The translations under genes were made by a program, and so were the position numbers. From positions 93,880-157,879 of the forward strand of contig FZRB01000002.1 in NCBI GenBank assembly GCA_900199595.1: a stretch of DNA of 64,000 nucleotides. The letters run 5' to 3'. Below are positions 32,861-41,845 of the stretch, piece after piece; position 1 is the stretch's first letter, and each line of letters opens with the position of its first letter. The stretch is from Lachnospiraceae bacterium. GTDB taxonomy: Bacteria; Bacillota; Clostridia; Lachnospirales; Lachnospiraceae. The notes beneath the pieces are model-generated. The model saw nothing but the letters and a program-made list of their open reading frames with translations. It did not search any database and was not told the DNA's origin.

Positions 32861-34021
32861 TTATTTCTCTCTCCCATCCATCGCAAATACTATGGAACCG
32901 GCCAAAAATGGTATGACCATACTAAAGAACCGATATAGTATCACAACTGTTACCGCCGTTACACCGTAAAGTGGCGTAAAAAGGAGTGATACCACAAATT
33001 CCAAAGTGCCTGCTCCTGCCGGTGCTATCATGACAGTTCCTATCATATTGGCTACGGCCATCAAGAGTGTTGGAATAAGAAAATAATGAATTAACGCTTC
33101 AGACATGGTCTCGCCTAAATTCAGTGATTCAGCTGAGAAAGCAGCGAATACAGTTATTCCTGCTACTGAGTACCAGAGTGACATTTTCAGTATCTTCATC
33201 AGAATCACTTTCAGGCAAAGCAGCTTGTGATGCCAGAAAAACAGGCCTGCTTCATTAAATGTGTACAGTTTGAGAGTCAATTCCTTTGACAGATCAGCTG
33301 TACTTTTTTTATGCTTAGTAACCTTTTCAACCAGCCCATTTTCTCCAAGTATTTTTCTTACCAGGAAAGCCAACAAATCCGCAGTCTTCTTTGAAGTTGC
33401 AATTATTAAAAGAAATGCAACTATCAAAAGAGCTATGACTGTGCCCAGCACTCCCCACTTGGCATACTGTTCTACCGAATCAACACCTACCAGATAAAGA
33501 GATATAAAACCGACAACTCCAAGAATAGTTATTCCCAGCTTCTGACATACGTACTGTATAAGCGTTATTCCGCTGGCACGACCGGCGTCTATATCATGCT
33601 TTGATATATAATAAACCTCTGCTATACCACTGAGAGAACCAAGAGACGCAAACTTGATAAATGCGCAGTACAGACCGCACCTGAAGGCTTCCCACCAGGT
33701 CATCTGCCTATCCTCGAACATGGTCATGGAACGGATGATAAAACCCTCCGTCACAAAATGCAGCATAGTGGCAGCCAGGCAGATAAAAGGAACAACCACA
33801 GGAAAAGCTCTCATCTCACTAAAGGCAGATTTTATCTCATCATTTTTCCAAAAATAAACAATAACAAGAATAACAAGAATAATAACCCACTTAATAATGC
33901 CGCTGATTACATTTCTTCTTTTATTCGAATTACCCTCTGTTCTTTTATCTTGTCCATCAGCTGATTCTATTTTATTTTCATTTTCCATATCATTATATGA
34001 TATCTTTTCTTTTTCTTCCAT
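32861..34021 (-). CDS. Flippase-like integral membrane protein (LPG_synthase_TM family)
   Basis: About 386 residues with seven or eight hydrophobic helices, resembling the membrane half of lysylphosphatidylglycerol synthase MprF (UPF0104/YbhN group), without the soluble aminoacyl-transfer domain. Recognisable blocks are FVTEGFIIRSMTMF, FIKFASLGSLSGIAEVYY, GVVGFISLYLVG and a terminal MIGTVMIAPAGAGTLEFVVS followed by an aromatic TAVTVVILYRFFS. Such proteins probably move lipids or glycolipids. The start is uncertain: TATACT with a TTGCAA -35 lies only 8 bases before the ATG at 34021 and there is no clear ribosome site, so a leaderless start or the ATG at 33988 is possible. Confidence 0.8.
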   Translation of the reverse strand: MEEKEKISYNDMENENKIESADGQDKRTEGNSNKRRNVISGIIKWVIILVILVIVYFWKNDEIKSAFSEMRAFPVVVPFICLAATMLHFVTEGFIIRSMTMFEDRQMTWWEAFRCGLYCAFIKFASLGSLSGIAEVYYISKHDIDAGRASGITLIQYVCQKLGITILGVVGFISLYLVGVDSVEQYAKWGVLGTVIALLIVAFLLIIATSKKTADLLAFLVRKILGENGLVEKVTKHKKSTADLSKELTLKLYTFNEAGLFFWHHKLLCLKVILMKILKMSLWYSVAGITVFAAFSAESLNLGETMSEALIHYFLIPTLLMAVANMIGTVMIAPAGAGTLEFVVSLLFTPLYGVTAVTVVILYRFFSMVIPFLAGSIVFAMDGREK

Positions 34022-34080
34022 ATTCAGAAAGTATAGTCTAATTCCATAAATTTGCAAGCATGCTTTGCACAAAAAAAGAT

Positions 34081-34152
34081 GACAAATTTTCACCTGATAA
34101 TAATTTGTCACAAAAAAGGTGACAGTTTGAACAAAAGTTCAACTGTCACCTT
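34081..34152 (-). terminator. Tandem intrinsic terminators after glgB
   Basis: The first hairpin pairs aaggtgacagtt(g)aac at 34138-34152 with 34116-34132 and is followed by ttttttgtg; the second pairs 34102-34109 with 34081-34088 (gacaaatt) and is followed by atctttttttg. Both read on the minus strand 7-70 bases after the glgB stop. Confidence 0.85.
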
Positions 34153-34158
34153 GAAGAT

Positions 34159-36390
34159 TTATTTGTAATCGTATTTCAGTACTGTGACTGAAAGTGGTGG
34201 AACGTCGATGGCGATGGAATTCTTCATTCTGTCTGCCGGTTCTGCCACGGCTTTTATCTGTTTCTTGGAGCCCATGTTTCTTCCGAGGCCGCCGTACTTC
34301 TTGTCGTCTGATGAAAGTATTTCTTTATAGGTTGTAAGGCACGGAACGCCGATCTTATAATCCTTTCTTTCAACAGGAACGAAGTTGCAGATAAACATCA
34401 GCTGATCCTTCGCTGTCTTACCTCTTCTTACGAAGGCTACGATTCCGCTGTCTGCATCATCCACCTTGGTCCACTCAAAGCCCATAACCTCGTTATCGTT
34501 ATAGTAAAGTGCATCATATCCTGTATAGAGATGATTCAGATCTTTTACGAAGTCCTGCATCCCCTTATGCATTGGATTGTCCAGTAGGAACCAGTCAAGA
34601 CTTCTTGCCTCACTCCACTCACGAAGCTGTGCAAATTCCTGTCCCATGAACAGCAGCTTCTTACCCGGATGACCAAGCATAAATCCGTATGCGGTACGAA
34701 GGTTTGCAAACTTATCAAACTCCAGACCTGACATCTTGTTCAGCATAGAACACTTCAGATGTACAACCTCATCGTGGGATATTACAAGTATGTAATTCTC
34801 AGCATAGGTGTAGGAAAGTGAGAATGTAAGTCTGTTATGATTGAACTTTCTGAAATAAGGATCCAACTTCATATACTCAAGGAAGTCATTCATCCATCCC
34901 ATATTCCACTTGAAGAGGAAACCGAGTCCCTTCATATCGGCAGGTGCAGTAACTCCCGGCCATGCAGTAGACTCTTCTGCAATCAGGTATGCACCCGGAT
35001 TTCTCTCCTCCATAACCTTATTGATATTCTGGAGAAGTGCTATGGCTTCAAGGTTCTCCTTGCCGCCGTCCTTGTTGGCAACCCACTCGCCGTCGCGCTT
35101 ACCATAATCCAGATATAGCATGGATGCAACTGCGTCCACACGAAGTCCGTCTATGTGGTATTTCTCAACCCAGAAAAGAGCATTTGCTGTAAGGAAATTC
35201 GCAACCTCATTTCTGCCGTAATCGAAGATATATGTTCCCCAGTCAGGATGCTCGCCCTTACGTGGGTCCGCATTTTCATAAAGAGCCATTCCATCGAAAC
35301 GTCCCAGTCCATGAGCATCTCTTGGAAAATGTGCCGGAACCCAGTCAAGTATTACACCGATACCCAGCTTATGCATATGATCTACGAAATAAGCAAAATC
35401 CTCCGGCGTTCCGTAACGGGAAGTAGGTGCATAATAATTTGTTACCTGATATCCCCAGGAACCATCAAAAGGATACTCTGCTATACCCATGAGCTCGATA
35501 TGGGTATATCCCATATCTACTACATATTTTCCTATTTCCTCTGCATATTCTCTATAAGTATAGAAACCGAAATCACTGTCTTCTATTTTCTTCTTCCAGG
35601 AACCGAGATGGCACTCGTAAATAGACATAGGCATCTTCATTCTGGCTACTCGGTCATAAGTCTTACGCTTATCCATCCATTCCTTATCAGTCCATTTGAG
35701 GTTGCTGATATCAACGACTATATTTGCGTTGTCAGGTCTCACCTGGTCCTGATTTCCATACGGATCTGCCTTATAAAGGATATCGCCGTATCTTGTAAGT
35801 ATCTGGAATTTATAAACCGCTCCCGGCATAACGTCCGGAAGGAATATCTCATAAACACCGGATACATTATGAATCTGCATTGGATTAAGGGAGCCGTCCC
35901 ACATATTGAAGTCTCCGACTACGGATACACGTCTGGCATCCGGAGCCCATACAGCAAAATAGGTTCCCTTTACTCCATCTATTTCCATAGGATGTGCACC
36001 CATTTTTTCGTACACATCGTAGTTCTTTCCTTCAGCAAAAAGGTAAGCATCAAAATCAGTAAACTGTCCATCAAATGCATATGGATCCGCAGACTCTACT
36101 GTTGTTCCGTCATAATACTCAGTAACATATCTGTATGCTGTACCCTTGAATTTTTTCTTTGGAAAATATACTCCGTAGAAGCCCTCTTCACTTATTTTTT
36201 CCATAGGAATAGAGGTCTTTCCCTTAGGAGTTTTTATAGAAACACTCTGGCTGTGCGGCTTGAAGCAGGTGATAACCTGTCCGTCCCCATAATCGTGGTT
36301 ACCAAGCAGATGCTTCGGTGCATTTATCTTCCCATCTATCAGTTCATCATAGAGTATCCAGTTAATCCAATTCTGAAGTTTATTTCTCAT
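34159..36390 (-). CDS. glgB: 1,4-alpha-glucan branching enzyme (GH13)
   Basis: 743-residue glycogen branching enzyme that introduces alpha-1,6 branches. An N-terminal beta domain precedes a CBM48 (GTYFAVWAPDARRVSVVGDFNMWDG), then the GH13 barrel: YTHIELMGIAEYPFDGSWGYQVTNYYAPTSRYG, VILDWVPAHFPRD, the nucleophile in DGLRVDAVASMLYLDYG, acid/base Glu in IAEESTAWPGVT and ISHDEVVH with the transition-state Asp. The extra N-terminal region makes it longer than short-form GlgBs. The ATG follows aggagg. It stands alone, ended by tandem terminators. With malQ it indicates storage glucan turnover. Confidence 0.96.
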   Translation of the reverse strand: MRNKLQNWINWILYDELIDGKINAPKHLLGNHDYGDGQVITCFKPHSQSVSIKTPKGKTSIPMEKISEEGFYGVYFPKKKFKGTAYRYVTEYYDGTTVESADPYAFDGQFTDFDAYLFAEGKNYDVYEKMGAHPMEIDGVKGTYFAVWAPDARRVSVVGDFNMWDGSLNPMQIHNVSGVYEIFLPDVMPGAVYKFQILTRYGDILYKADPYGNQDQVRPDNANIVVDISNLKWTDKEWMDKRKTYDRVARMKMPMSIYECHLGSWKKKIEDSDFGFYTYREYAEEIGKYVVDMGYTHIELMGIAEYPFDGSWGYQVTNYYAPTSRYGTPEDFAYFVDHMHKLGIGVILDWVPAHFPRDAHGLGRFDGMALYENADPRKGEHPDWGTYIFDYGRNEVANFLTANALFWVEKYHIDGLRVDAVASMLYLDYGKRDGEWVANKDGGKENLEAIALLQNINKVMEERNPGAYLIAEESTAWPGVTAPADMKGLGFLFKWNMGWMNDFLEYMKLDPYFRKFNHNRLTFSLSYTYAENYILVISHDEVVHLKCSMLNKMSGLEFDKFANLRTAYGFMLGHPGKKLLFMGQEFAQLREWSEARSLDWFLLDNPMHKGMQDFVKDLNHLYTGYDALYYNDNEVMGFEWTKVDDADSGIVAFVRRGKTAKDQLMFICNFVPVERKDYKIGVPCLTTYKEILSSDDKKYGGLGRNMGSKKQIKAVAEPADRMKNSIAIDVPPLSVTVLKYDYK

Positions 36391-36456
36391 GTAATACCCC
36401 TCCTGTTAGTATCTTTCTGTTTAATCAGTTTATCATTTATACAATAAACTCGCAAG

Positions 36457-36489
36457 AAAAAAGTGCCGTCAGACTCGTTCTGACGACAC
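36457..36489 (-). terminator. Intrinsic terminator of rpsT
   Basis: Stem of about 11 bp (gtcgtcaga/tctgacggc type, arms near 36462-36473 and 36479-36489) around loop acgag, followed on the minus strand by cttttttctt. Confidence 0.8.
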
Positions 36490-36534
36490 ATTTACACATT
36501 GTAATATTATCTGCCTGTTTTTTGAAACTACAGA

Positions 36535-36801
36535 TTACTCACCCATCTTATTTACAGCAACTGTAAGACGTGAAATCTTTCTTGCAGCTGTATTCTTATG
36601 ATAGATACCCTTGTTAGCAGCCTTGCTTATCTCAGAGATAGCAACCTTAAGAGCTGCCTCTGCATCAGCCTTGTTACCTGCTTCAATTGCTGCCTCAACC
36701 TTCTTGATAACTGTCTTAACCTTGCTCTTGATGGACTTATTTCTCATCTCTCTTTTCTTGCTGACAATAATTCTTTTCTTTGCTGACTTAATATTAGCCA
36801 T
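36535..36801 (-). CDS. rpsT: 30S ribosomal protein S20
   Basis: 88-residue very basic helical protein of the 30S subunit that binds the 5' domain and helix 44 of 16S rRNA. The sequence ANIKSAKKRIIVSKKREMRNKSIKS and the C-terminal GIYHKNTAARKISRL are diagnostic for S20. The ATG follows ccggagg. It is monocistronic with its own promoter, a leader of about 150 bases and a terminator, as usual for rpsT. Confidence 0.97.
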   Translation of the reverse strand: MANIKSAKKRIIVSKKREMRNKSIKSKVKTVIKKVEAAIEAGNKADAEAALKVAISEISKAANKGIYHKNTAARKISRLTVAVNKMGE

Positions 36802-36915
36802 TTTAGTTTCCTCCGGATTTAACTAATTCTAATTTCATATGATAATCTATAAGGCCAGCCGCTCCCTATAATTATCAGTTATCTGTTCTATGTTTCACTC
36901 CGCCAAGACACGTTA

Positions 36916-36986
36916 GTACAGAAAATGTCTGTACCGGCTTATGAAACAGCACAAGATATAATAACAAAAAGCTTATACTCCGTCAA
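36916..36986 (-). promoter_or_regulatory. rpsT promoter and leader hairpin
   Basis: TTGACG (36981-36986) and TATTAT (36958-36963) are 17 bases apart on the minus strand. The first part of the leader has a perfect 7-bp hairpin gtacaga/tctgtac at 36916-36934. S20 autoregulates through its leader in other bacteria; that this hairpin does so is inference. The rest of 36802-37039 has no gene. Confidence 0.65.
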
Positions 36987-37039
36987 GACATTTTTTCTGA
37001 CAATAGACTGCCTGACAGACATTTCTGACAAAGGACTGC

Positions 37040-38068
37040 TTACATGCAGAGTCCTACCTCTGTATCTGCTTTAGTCAGTACACTGTGTTTTTTTATATAC
37101 TCCACTATCTCGTCCACCTTTGTAAATGCGACCGCAACATAACTGTCGGCCGCGCCATAATACAGTGCTATCTTTCCTGATTCAGAGTCATGAATAGTTG
37201 CACACGGGAAAGTAACATTTGGCACAAAGCCTCTTTCCTCATACCACTCCTCAGGGGTAAGGAGGAAATTCTCACATCTGTATCTGACTATCGAAGGGCT
37301 GTCTATATCCAGTATCGCGCCTCCAACAGAATATACAAATCCATTGCAGGTGCTGCTCACACCGTGATAAAAGAGAAGCCATCCCTCCGTCGTCTCAATA
37401 GGAGCAGCTCCGCCACCTATTTTTACAGCCTCCCACCACTCACAGCCCTTGGCCATAACATGTCTATGCTTTCCCCAGTAGGTAAGGTCCGGGCTTTCCG
37501 ACAAAAATATATCCCCGAAAGGAGTATGACCGCTGTCTGAAGGACGACTGAGCATAACATAATTACCATTTATTCTTCTTGGGAAAAGGACCGCATTTCT
37601 GTTAAATGGAATAAAAGGATTTTCCATTCTTGTAAATGTTTTGAAATCCTTAGTTCTTGCCATTCCTATGGCCGCCCCATAAAAATCACCGCACCATATG
37701 ATATAGTAGGTATCCTCAACCTTTACAAGTCTTGGATCATATGCATATAGCGGCATGAACGGCTCTCCGTTTTCATCTGTAAAAGGAATCTTCTCATTAT
37801 CAAATTCCCACTTAAGACCGTCCTCGCTCCTGCCGAGATAGATATACGGTATACCATTGGTCTGTTCACCCCTGAACACACCGATAAACTTTCCTTCATA
37901 AGGCATTACCGCACTGTTAAAAATCCTCGCAACTCCCTCAATGGGATTACGTTCTATAATAGGATTCTCAGTATATCTCCATATAGGAGCTCCCTTGATT
38001 CCTTCCGGCTTATCCTGCCACGGAATATTCGGAACAGCAGGACTGTTTAATATCTTAACATCTGACAT
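37040..38068 (-). CDS. GH130-family mannooligosaccharide/mannosylglucose phosphorylase
   Basis: 342-residue five-bladed beta-propeller phosphorylase of family GH130, which cleaves beta-1,4-mannosidic bonds with inorganic phosphate. Typical blocks are NPIIERNP at the start, FNSAVMPYEGKFIGVFR, YLGRSEDGLKWEF, YDPRLVKVEDTYYIIWCG (catalytic-region Asp), NAVLFPRRINGNYVMLSRP, WWEAVKIGGGAAPIETTEGWLLFYHG and YRCENFLLTPEEWYE. It has no signal peptide, so it acts on imported mannooligosaccharides. GH130_1 versus GH130_2 specificity cannot be settled by eye. It begins 3 bases after the methyltransferase gene and shares its transcript. Confidence 0.92.
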   Translation of the reverse strand: MSDVKILNSPAVPNIPWQDKPEGIKGAPIWRYTENPIIERNPIEGVARIFNSAVMPYEGKFIGVFRGEQTNGIPYIYLGRSEDGLKWEFDNEKIPFTDENGEPFMPLYAYDPRLVKVEDTYYIIWCGDFYGAAIGMARTKDFKTFTRMENPFIPFNRNAVLFPRRINGNYVMLSRPSDSGHTPFGDIFLSESPDLTYWGKHRHVMAKGCEWWEAVKIGGGAAPIETTEGWLLFYHGVSSTCNGFVYSVGGAILDIDSPSIVRYRCENFLLTPEEWYEERGFVPNVTFPCATIHDSESGKIALYYGAADSYVAVAFTKVDEIVEYIKKHSVLTKADTEVGLCM

Positions 38069-38071
38069 AGC

Positions 38072-39226
38072 TTACCTCTCCACTATCTTTTTCGGCTTCG
38101 CACCCATAAACTGATAATAATATGATTTGATCATACCATTATATATCTTCCTGTTCTTATCAGCCTTTCTTCCTATATACCTTTCCGCATCCTCATAGGA
38201 TGTGATCAGAAACATAGACCAGTTATCCAGCTGACGGTATCTCTCTCCAATTATCTTATACAGATCGGGAAGAGCCTCCTTATCCTCAAGTCTTTCTCCA
38301 TAAGGCGGATTTGTAATTATAAAACCATAGGATTTAGGACTGCTCAGCTCTTTTACATCCCTTGCCTGAAAATGTATATAATCCGAGACTCCTGCATCCT
38401 CTGCATTCTTCATGGCACATTTTACTATCTGAGAATCCAGATCATAGCCCTGAATATGCATGTCCACATCAGCCTTCTCCAACGATCTGGCCTCATCATA
38501 AGCCTCGTACCAAAGCTTCTTATTCATAAGCTTCTCCCAGGTGCATGAAGTAAAATCACGATTCACACCCGGAGCTATATTGGCACCTATCATTGCTGCT
38601 TCGATGGGAAATGTACCGCTTCCGCAGAAGGGATCCACCAGCAGTCTGTCCGCTCTCCACGGAGTCAGCATAATAAGCGCAGCAGCAAGAGTTTCTGATA
38701 TAGGAGCTTTTCCCACCAACTTACGGTATCCTCTTTTATGAAGGGAAACACCGGTGGTATCAAGTCCAACCGTAACAATATCCTTCTTAATAAATATCCT
38801 GACCGGATAATCCTCACCATCCTCAGTAAACCGGTTCAGGTGGTAAGTATTTGACATACTTTCAACCATGGCCTTTTTAGCTATAGACTGAATAGATGTC
38901 TCGCTGAAAAGCTTCGACTTATTTGTAGTAGCTTTTGTAACCCAGAAACGGCCGTCCCTTGGAATGATCCTTGCCCAGGGGATATGCTTTATACCCTCAT
39001 ACAGATCATCAAAGGTTTCTGCCCTGAACTGCCCGCATTTAAGCAGGATACGTTCACTGGTTCTGATATTTATATTTGCTCTGGCTATAGCCGATACAGG
39101 ACCTGAAAAGGTTACCCTTCCATCCTCCACCTCTACTATATCATAGCCCAGATTAACTATTTCTTTTTTCAGAACAGCCTCAAGACCAAAATGGCAAGGG
39201 GCTATCAGTTCAAACTTTTCTTCCAT
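38072..39226 (-). CDS. THUMP-domain class I SAM-dependent rRNA methyltransferase (RlmL-like)
   Basis: 384-residue RNA methyltransferase of the YpsC/RlmL N-terminal type, probably making N2-methylguanosine in 23S rRNA. The N-terminus (FELIAPCHFGLEAVLKKEIVNLGYD) and the THUMP region with WARIIPRDGRFWVTK are followed by the Rossmann domain: VDPFCGSGTFPIEAAMIG (SAM loop) and the catalytic NPPYGERL. The ATG at 39226 has gggag 5 bases upstream; a longer frame is unlikely. It is the first gene of a pair with the GH130 phosphorylase, a functional mismatch common in this window. Confidence 0.92.
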   Translation of the reverse strand: MEEKFELIAPCHFGLEAVLKKEIVNLGYDIVEVEDGRVTFSGPVSAIARANINIRTSERILLKCGQFRAETFDDLYEGIKHIPWARIIPRDGRFWVTKATTNKSKLFSETSIQSIAKKAMVESMSNTYHLNRFTEDGEDYPVRIFIKKDIVTVGLDTTGVSLHKRGYRKLVGKAPISETLAAALIMLTPWRADRLLVDPFCGSGTFPIEAAMIGANIAPGVNRDFTSCTWEKLMNKKLWYEAYDEARSLEKADVDMHIQGYDLDSQIVKCAMKNAEDAGVSDYIHFQARDVKELSSPKSYGFIITNPPYGERLEDKEALPDLYKIIGERYRQLDNWSMFLITSYEDAERYIGRKADKNRKIYNGMIKSYYYQFMGAKPKKIVER

Positions 39227-39318
39227 ATATACTCCCAAAATAATTTTTATCCTTTGACACTTGAACCCAAAATAACAGATATCATTTCTATTGTAAACAA
39301 AAAAAGAAATATACAAAG

Positions 39319-39352
39319 AATAAAGGACGCCGATAACTCCGCGTCCTTTATT
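39319..39352 (-). terminator. Terminator of the MFS transporter gene
   Basis: A perfect 12-bp stem aataaaggacgc (39319-39330) with gcgtcctttatt (39341-39352), followed on the minus strand by ctttgtatatttcttttttt. Confidence 0.75.
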
Positions 39353-39505
39353 CCTACACTATTTATTGAAAAGAGACAACTTTTCTTGTTGAACTGTATA
39401 CACTATAACACGTTTCTGTCAAGAAGTGTTTAATAGACCGTAAATTATTTATGAACAAACCGTAAACAATCAATTCATTTTTTCTTAAATTATAACAATA
39501 ATCTT

Positions 39506-40747
39506 CTAACATTCCAGTCTTCTGATTTTGTCCATAAACATCACGCTAAAGGAAATGACTGCCATACAGATACCGGAAATGATAATAACTATAGCCGAAC
39601 CCGTACCTACTCCTCTTCCTGTAACAGAGCCTATCCCATCAGCCAGCACACCCGAAAGTGCATAAGCGATCACATATCCCATCTGTGAGATAAATCCGAT
39701 GAAGCCCCAGGCTCTGCCCTGCAGTTCATCAGGTATGTTGGTTCTCGCCAGATAATCAAGACAGTTATTTGCAAAAGGAAGAGCCATAAAAAAGAGAAAT
39801 CCAAACAGACATATCAGAACTATATTTTCAAAAACTGCGAAACCGGAAACAAATATACCCGAAAGCATCAGTGCAACACTTAATATCTTTACATAGTTTT
39901 TCTTTATTCCTTTTACTCCCAGGAACACTCCGGATACCAGCATTCCACTGGCACAGACAGTTTCGGCGATTCCAAGAACCTTCGAATCAGCAAATGATAA
40001 AATAAATGGCTCTGCAAGTATCTGAAATACTCCAAGGAAAAGTGTTATTGCTGCCGAGATTAATATAAGTAGAAACAGTCCTTCTTTAGATCTGATTGCC
40101 CTCCACCCTTCTTTCATACTGCTAAGAAATGGAACCTTCTCCTCAGAAGCTTTACTAGTCAGACCATTTCTTACATATGCAGTAGTAATAATAGTCACAA
40201 AAAATGTACAGATGTCTATTATAAGAAGAAGCTTTATATCACTGACCGTAAGAAGGAGGCCCGCAATAAGAGGTGAGAATAAAAATCTCGAACTGCCTGC
40301 TATGGATACGAGTCCATTTGCCCTGGAATACTCTTCCTTTGTAAGCAGATCTGTTACCGTAGCAGTAAAAGAAGGATCCATAAGAGCTGAAAAGCAGGAG
40401 CTTATAGCCACTCCAAGATATATCTGCCACATAGCCGCTTCACCCCTGAGCATACTCAGCAGAATGAAGAGCACACCCACTCCCGAACAGCCGTCACCTA
40501 TCATCATCAGAATTCTTCTGTCATATCTGTCAGCCAGAACTCCTGCCGGAACTCTGAAAAGAAGCATCGGCAGAAAACCTATCAGACTTAAGAATGCCAT
40601 TCCCGCTGCACTCCCGGTTTTCTGAAAGATATAAATTCCCAGTCCAAAATTCGTTAGCCCGCCACCTATGCTTGATATAAGCTCTCCAGACCAGAGCAGA
40701 AGAAATTTACTGTAATTTTTCGATTGCTTTATACCGGATTCTTTCAT
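39506..40747 (-). CDS. Major facilitator superfamily transporter
   Basis: 413 residues with 12 predicted transmembrane helices. The loop 2-3 motif RVPAGVLADRYDRRILM is the MFS A-motif in the form seen in macrolide/drug efflux relatives (enterobactin exporter/MefA group), with a weaker second copy in the C-terminal half near AWGFIGFISQMG. Function is probably efflux of a drug or metabolite; substrate unknown. The ATG follows agaggtt by 8 bases. It is monocistronic, with a terminator downstream. Region 40748-40891 holds no gene. Confidence 0.88.
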   Translation of the reverse strand: MKESGIKQSKNYSKFLLLWSGELISSIGGGLTNFGLGIYIFQKTGSAAGMAFLSLIGFLPMLLFRVPAGVLADRYDRRILMMIGDGCSGVGVLFILLSMLRGEAAMWQIYLGVAISSCFSALMDPSFTATVTDLLTKEEYSRANGLVSIAGSSRFLFSPLIAGLLLTVSDIKLLLIIDICTFFVTIITTAYVRNGLTSKASEEKVPFLSSMKEGWRAIRSKEGLFLLILISAAITLFLGVFQILAEPFILSFADSKVLGIAETVCASGMLVSGVFLGVKGIKKNYVKILSVALMLSGIFVSGFAVFENIVLICLFGFLFFMALPFANNCLDYLARTNIPDELQGRAWGFIGFISQMGYVIAYALSGVLADGIGSVTGRGVGTGSAIVIIISGICMAVISFSVMFMDKIRRLEC

Positions 40748-40891
40748 AACACATAACCTCTACCATAAAATATTATGTTCGTTTTACCATTTCAGTATAA
40801 AGCATCCCATAACAAACTTCTTAAACCCGACCTTATCCAATTCTTAAATGATTCCAAATTATGATTCGTAAAGATAAAAATGCCACTACCC

Positions 40892-40919
40892 TTGCCACTT
40901 CTATGAAATCGTTTATAAT
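40892..40919 (+). promoter_or_regulatory. Promoter of the TEAT-repeat lipoprotein
   Basis: TTGCCA (40892-40897) and TATAAT (40914-40919) with a 16-base spacer, 48 bases before the ATG. Confidence 0.6.
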
Positions 40920-40966
40920 GTTACAATACGGATGATTATAAAAAATGTTATATGAGAGGAATTAAA

Positions 40967-41824
40967 ATGAGAAAGCACTTTAAAAAATCTTTAGCCTTAT
41001 TTATCACCGGAGTCATGATGCTCTTTGCAGGATGCGGAGCAAACGGCACCGAAGTTGCAGAGCAGACCACTGAAGCCACTATGGAAGCAACAACAGAAGC
41101 TACTACTGAGGCTACAACTGAAGCAACCACCGAGGCAACCACTGAAGCTACTACTGAGGAAGAGCTTCCAAAGACCTGGGCAGAGGAGAATGATATACAT
41201 TATTCAGCCTTTGACTCGAAATTTACCTTTAAGACAAGAATAATGAAGTATAATGATGGTGAATTTGAAAATACTGATGATATGCTCGAGGTTCCTGCCA
41301 TATGTGAACTCGAAAAAGAAGATGTGGATGATACCACAGTGTATACATTTACCTTCAGCCTGGCAAGAGAGGCTAACAGTGATGATATGGCATGGTCATG
41401 GCGTATACTTGCCTTTGATAAAAATACAGGACTGTATTATGATGGCGAGGCATTCGACGAGAACAATGTTCAGAGCGGTGACAGAACCTACGAAGTTGAT
41501 GGTAAAGAAATAAACACTTCCTACGAGCTTTCCAGTGAGAAAGAGGAAAATGTAACAAATGCCAATGGCGATTCTTATAACGTCGATCACGAAATACTGA
41601 AGGTTACAGTTCCTTCAGGTTATGATGGTATCGGTTTTTATATAGCATATGCTGATAAGGATACTATAGAGTCAGATAAAGCCATCAAGCATACACTTGA
41701 CCAGACTCTTGATTACAAAAAAGAGGCATATTTCTTTGATGTAAATGATTATGATAAGGTCTATGGAAATACCGCAAGCGATGGTGACAGCACCGACCGC
41801 TCCGAATCCTGGTGGTATGATTGA
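40967..41824 (+). CDS. Lipoprotein with TEAT repeats, unknown function
   Basis: 285-residue exported lipoprotein. Basic start MRKHFKKS, hydrophobic core and lipobox LFAGC. After acylated Cys comes a Thr/Glu/Ala linker with about eight T-T-E-A units (40-70), coded by 12-bp near-repeats at about 41060-41160, then a beta-rich domain of about 200 residues with KFTFKTRIMKYNDGEF, YTFTFSLARE and a C-terminal aromatic-acidic end. The family is not recognised. The ATG at 40967 has agagg upstream. Immunoglobulin-like or carbohydrate-binding folds are possible, unproven. Confidence 0.75.
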   Translation: MRKHFKKSLALFITGVMMLFAGCGANGTEVAEQTTEATMEATTEATTEATTEATTEATTEATTEEELPKTWAEENDIHYSAFDSKFTFKTRIMKYNDGEFENTDDMLEVPAICELEKEDVDDTTVYTFTFSLAREANSDDMAWSWRILAFDKNTGLYYDGEAFDENNVQSGDRTYEVDGKEINTSYELSSEKEENVTNANGDSYNVDHEILKVTVPSGYDGIGFYIAYADKDTIESDKAIKHTLDQTLDYKKEAYFFDVNDYDKVYGNTASDGDSTDRSESWWYD

Positions 41825-41845
41825 TTATAATAGTATGACTAAATA

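Noticed and set aside
35155..36447. 430-codon open frame antisense to glgB
   Set aside because: It lies fully opposite the conserved branching-enzyme gene, has Ile/Ser/Tyr-rich composition without domains, and no ribosome site; it is a shadow of codon usage.
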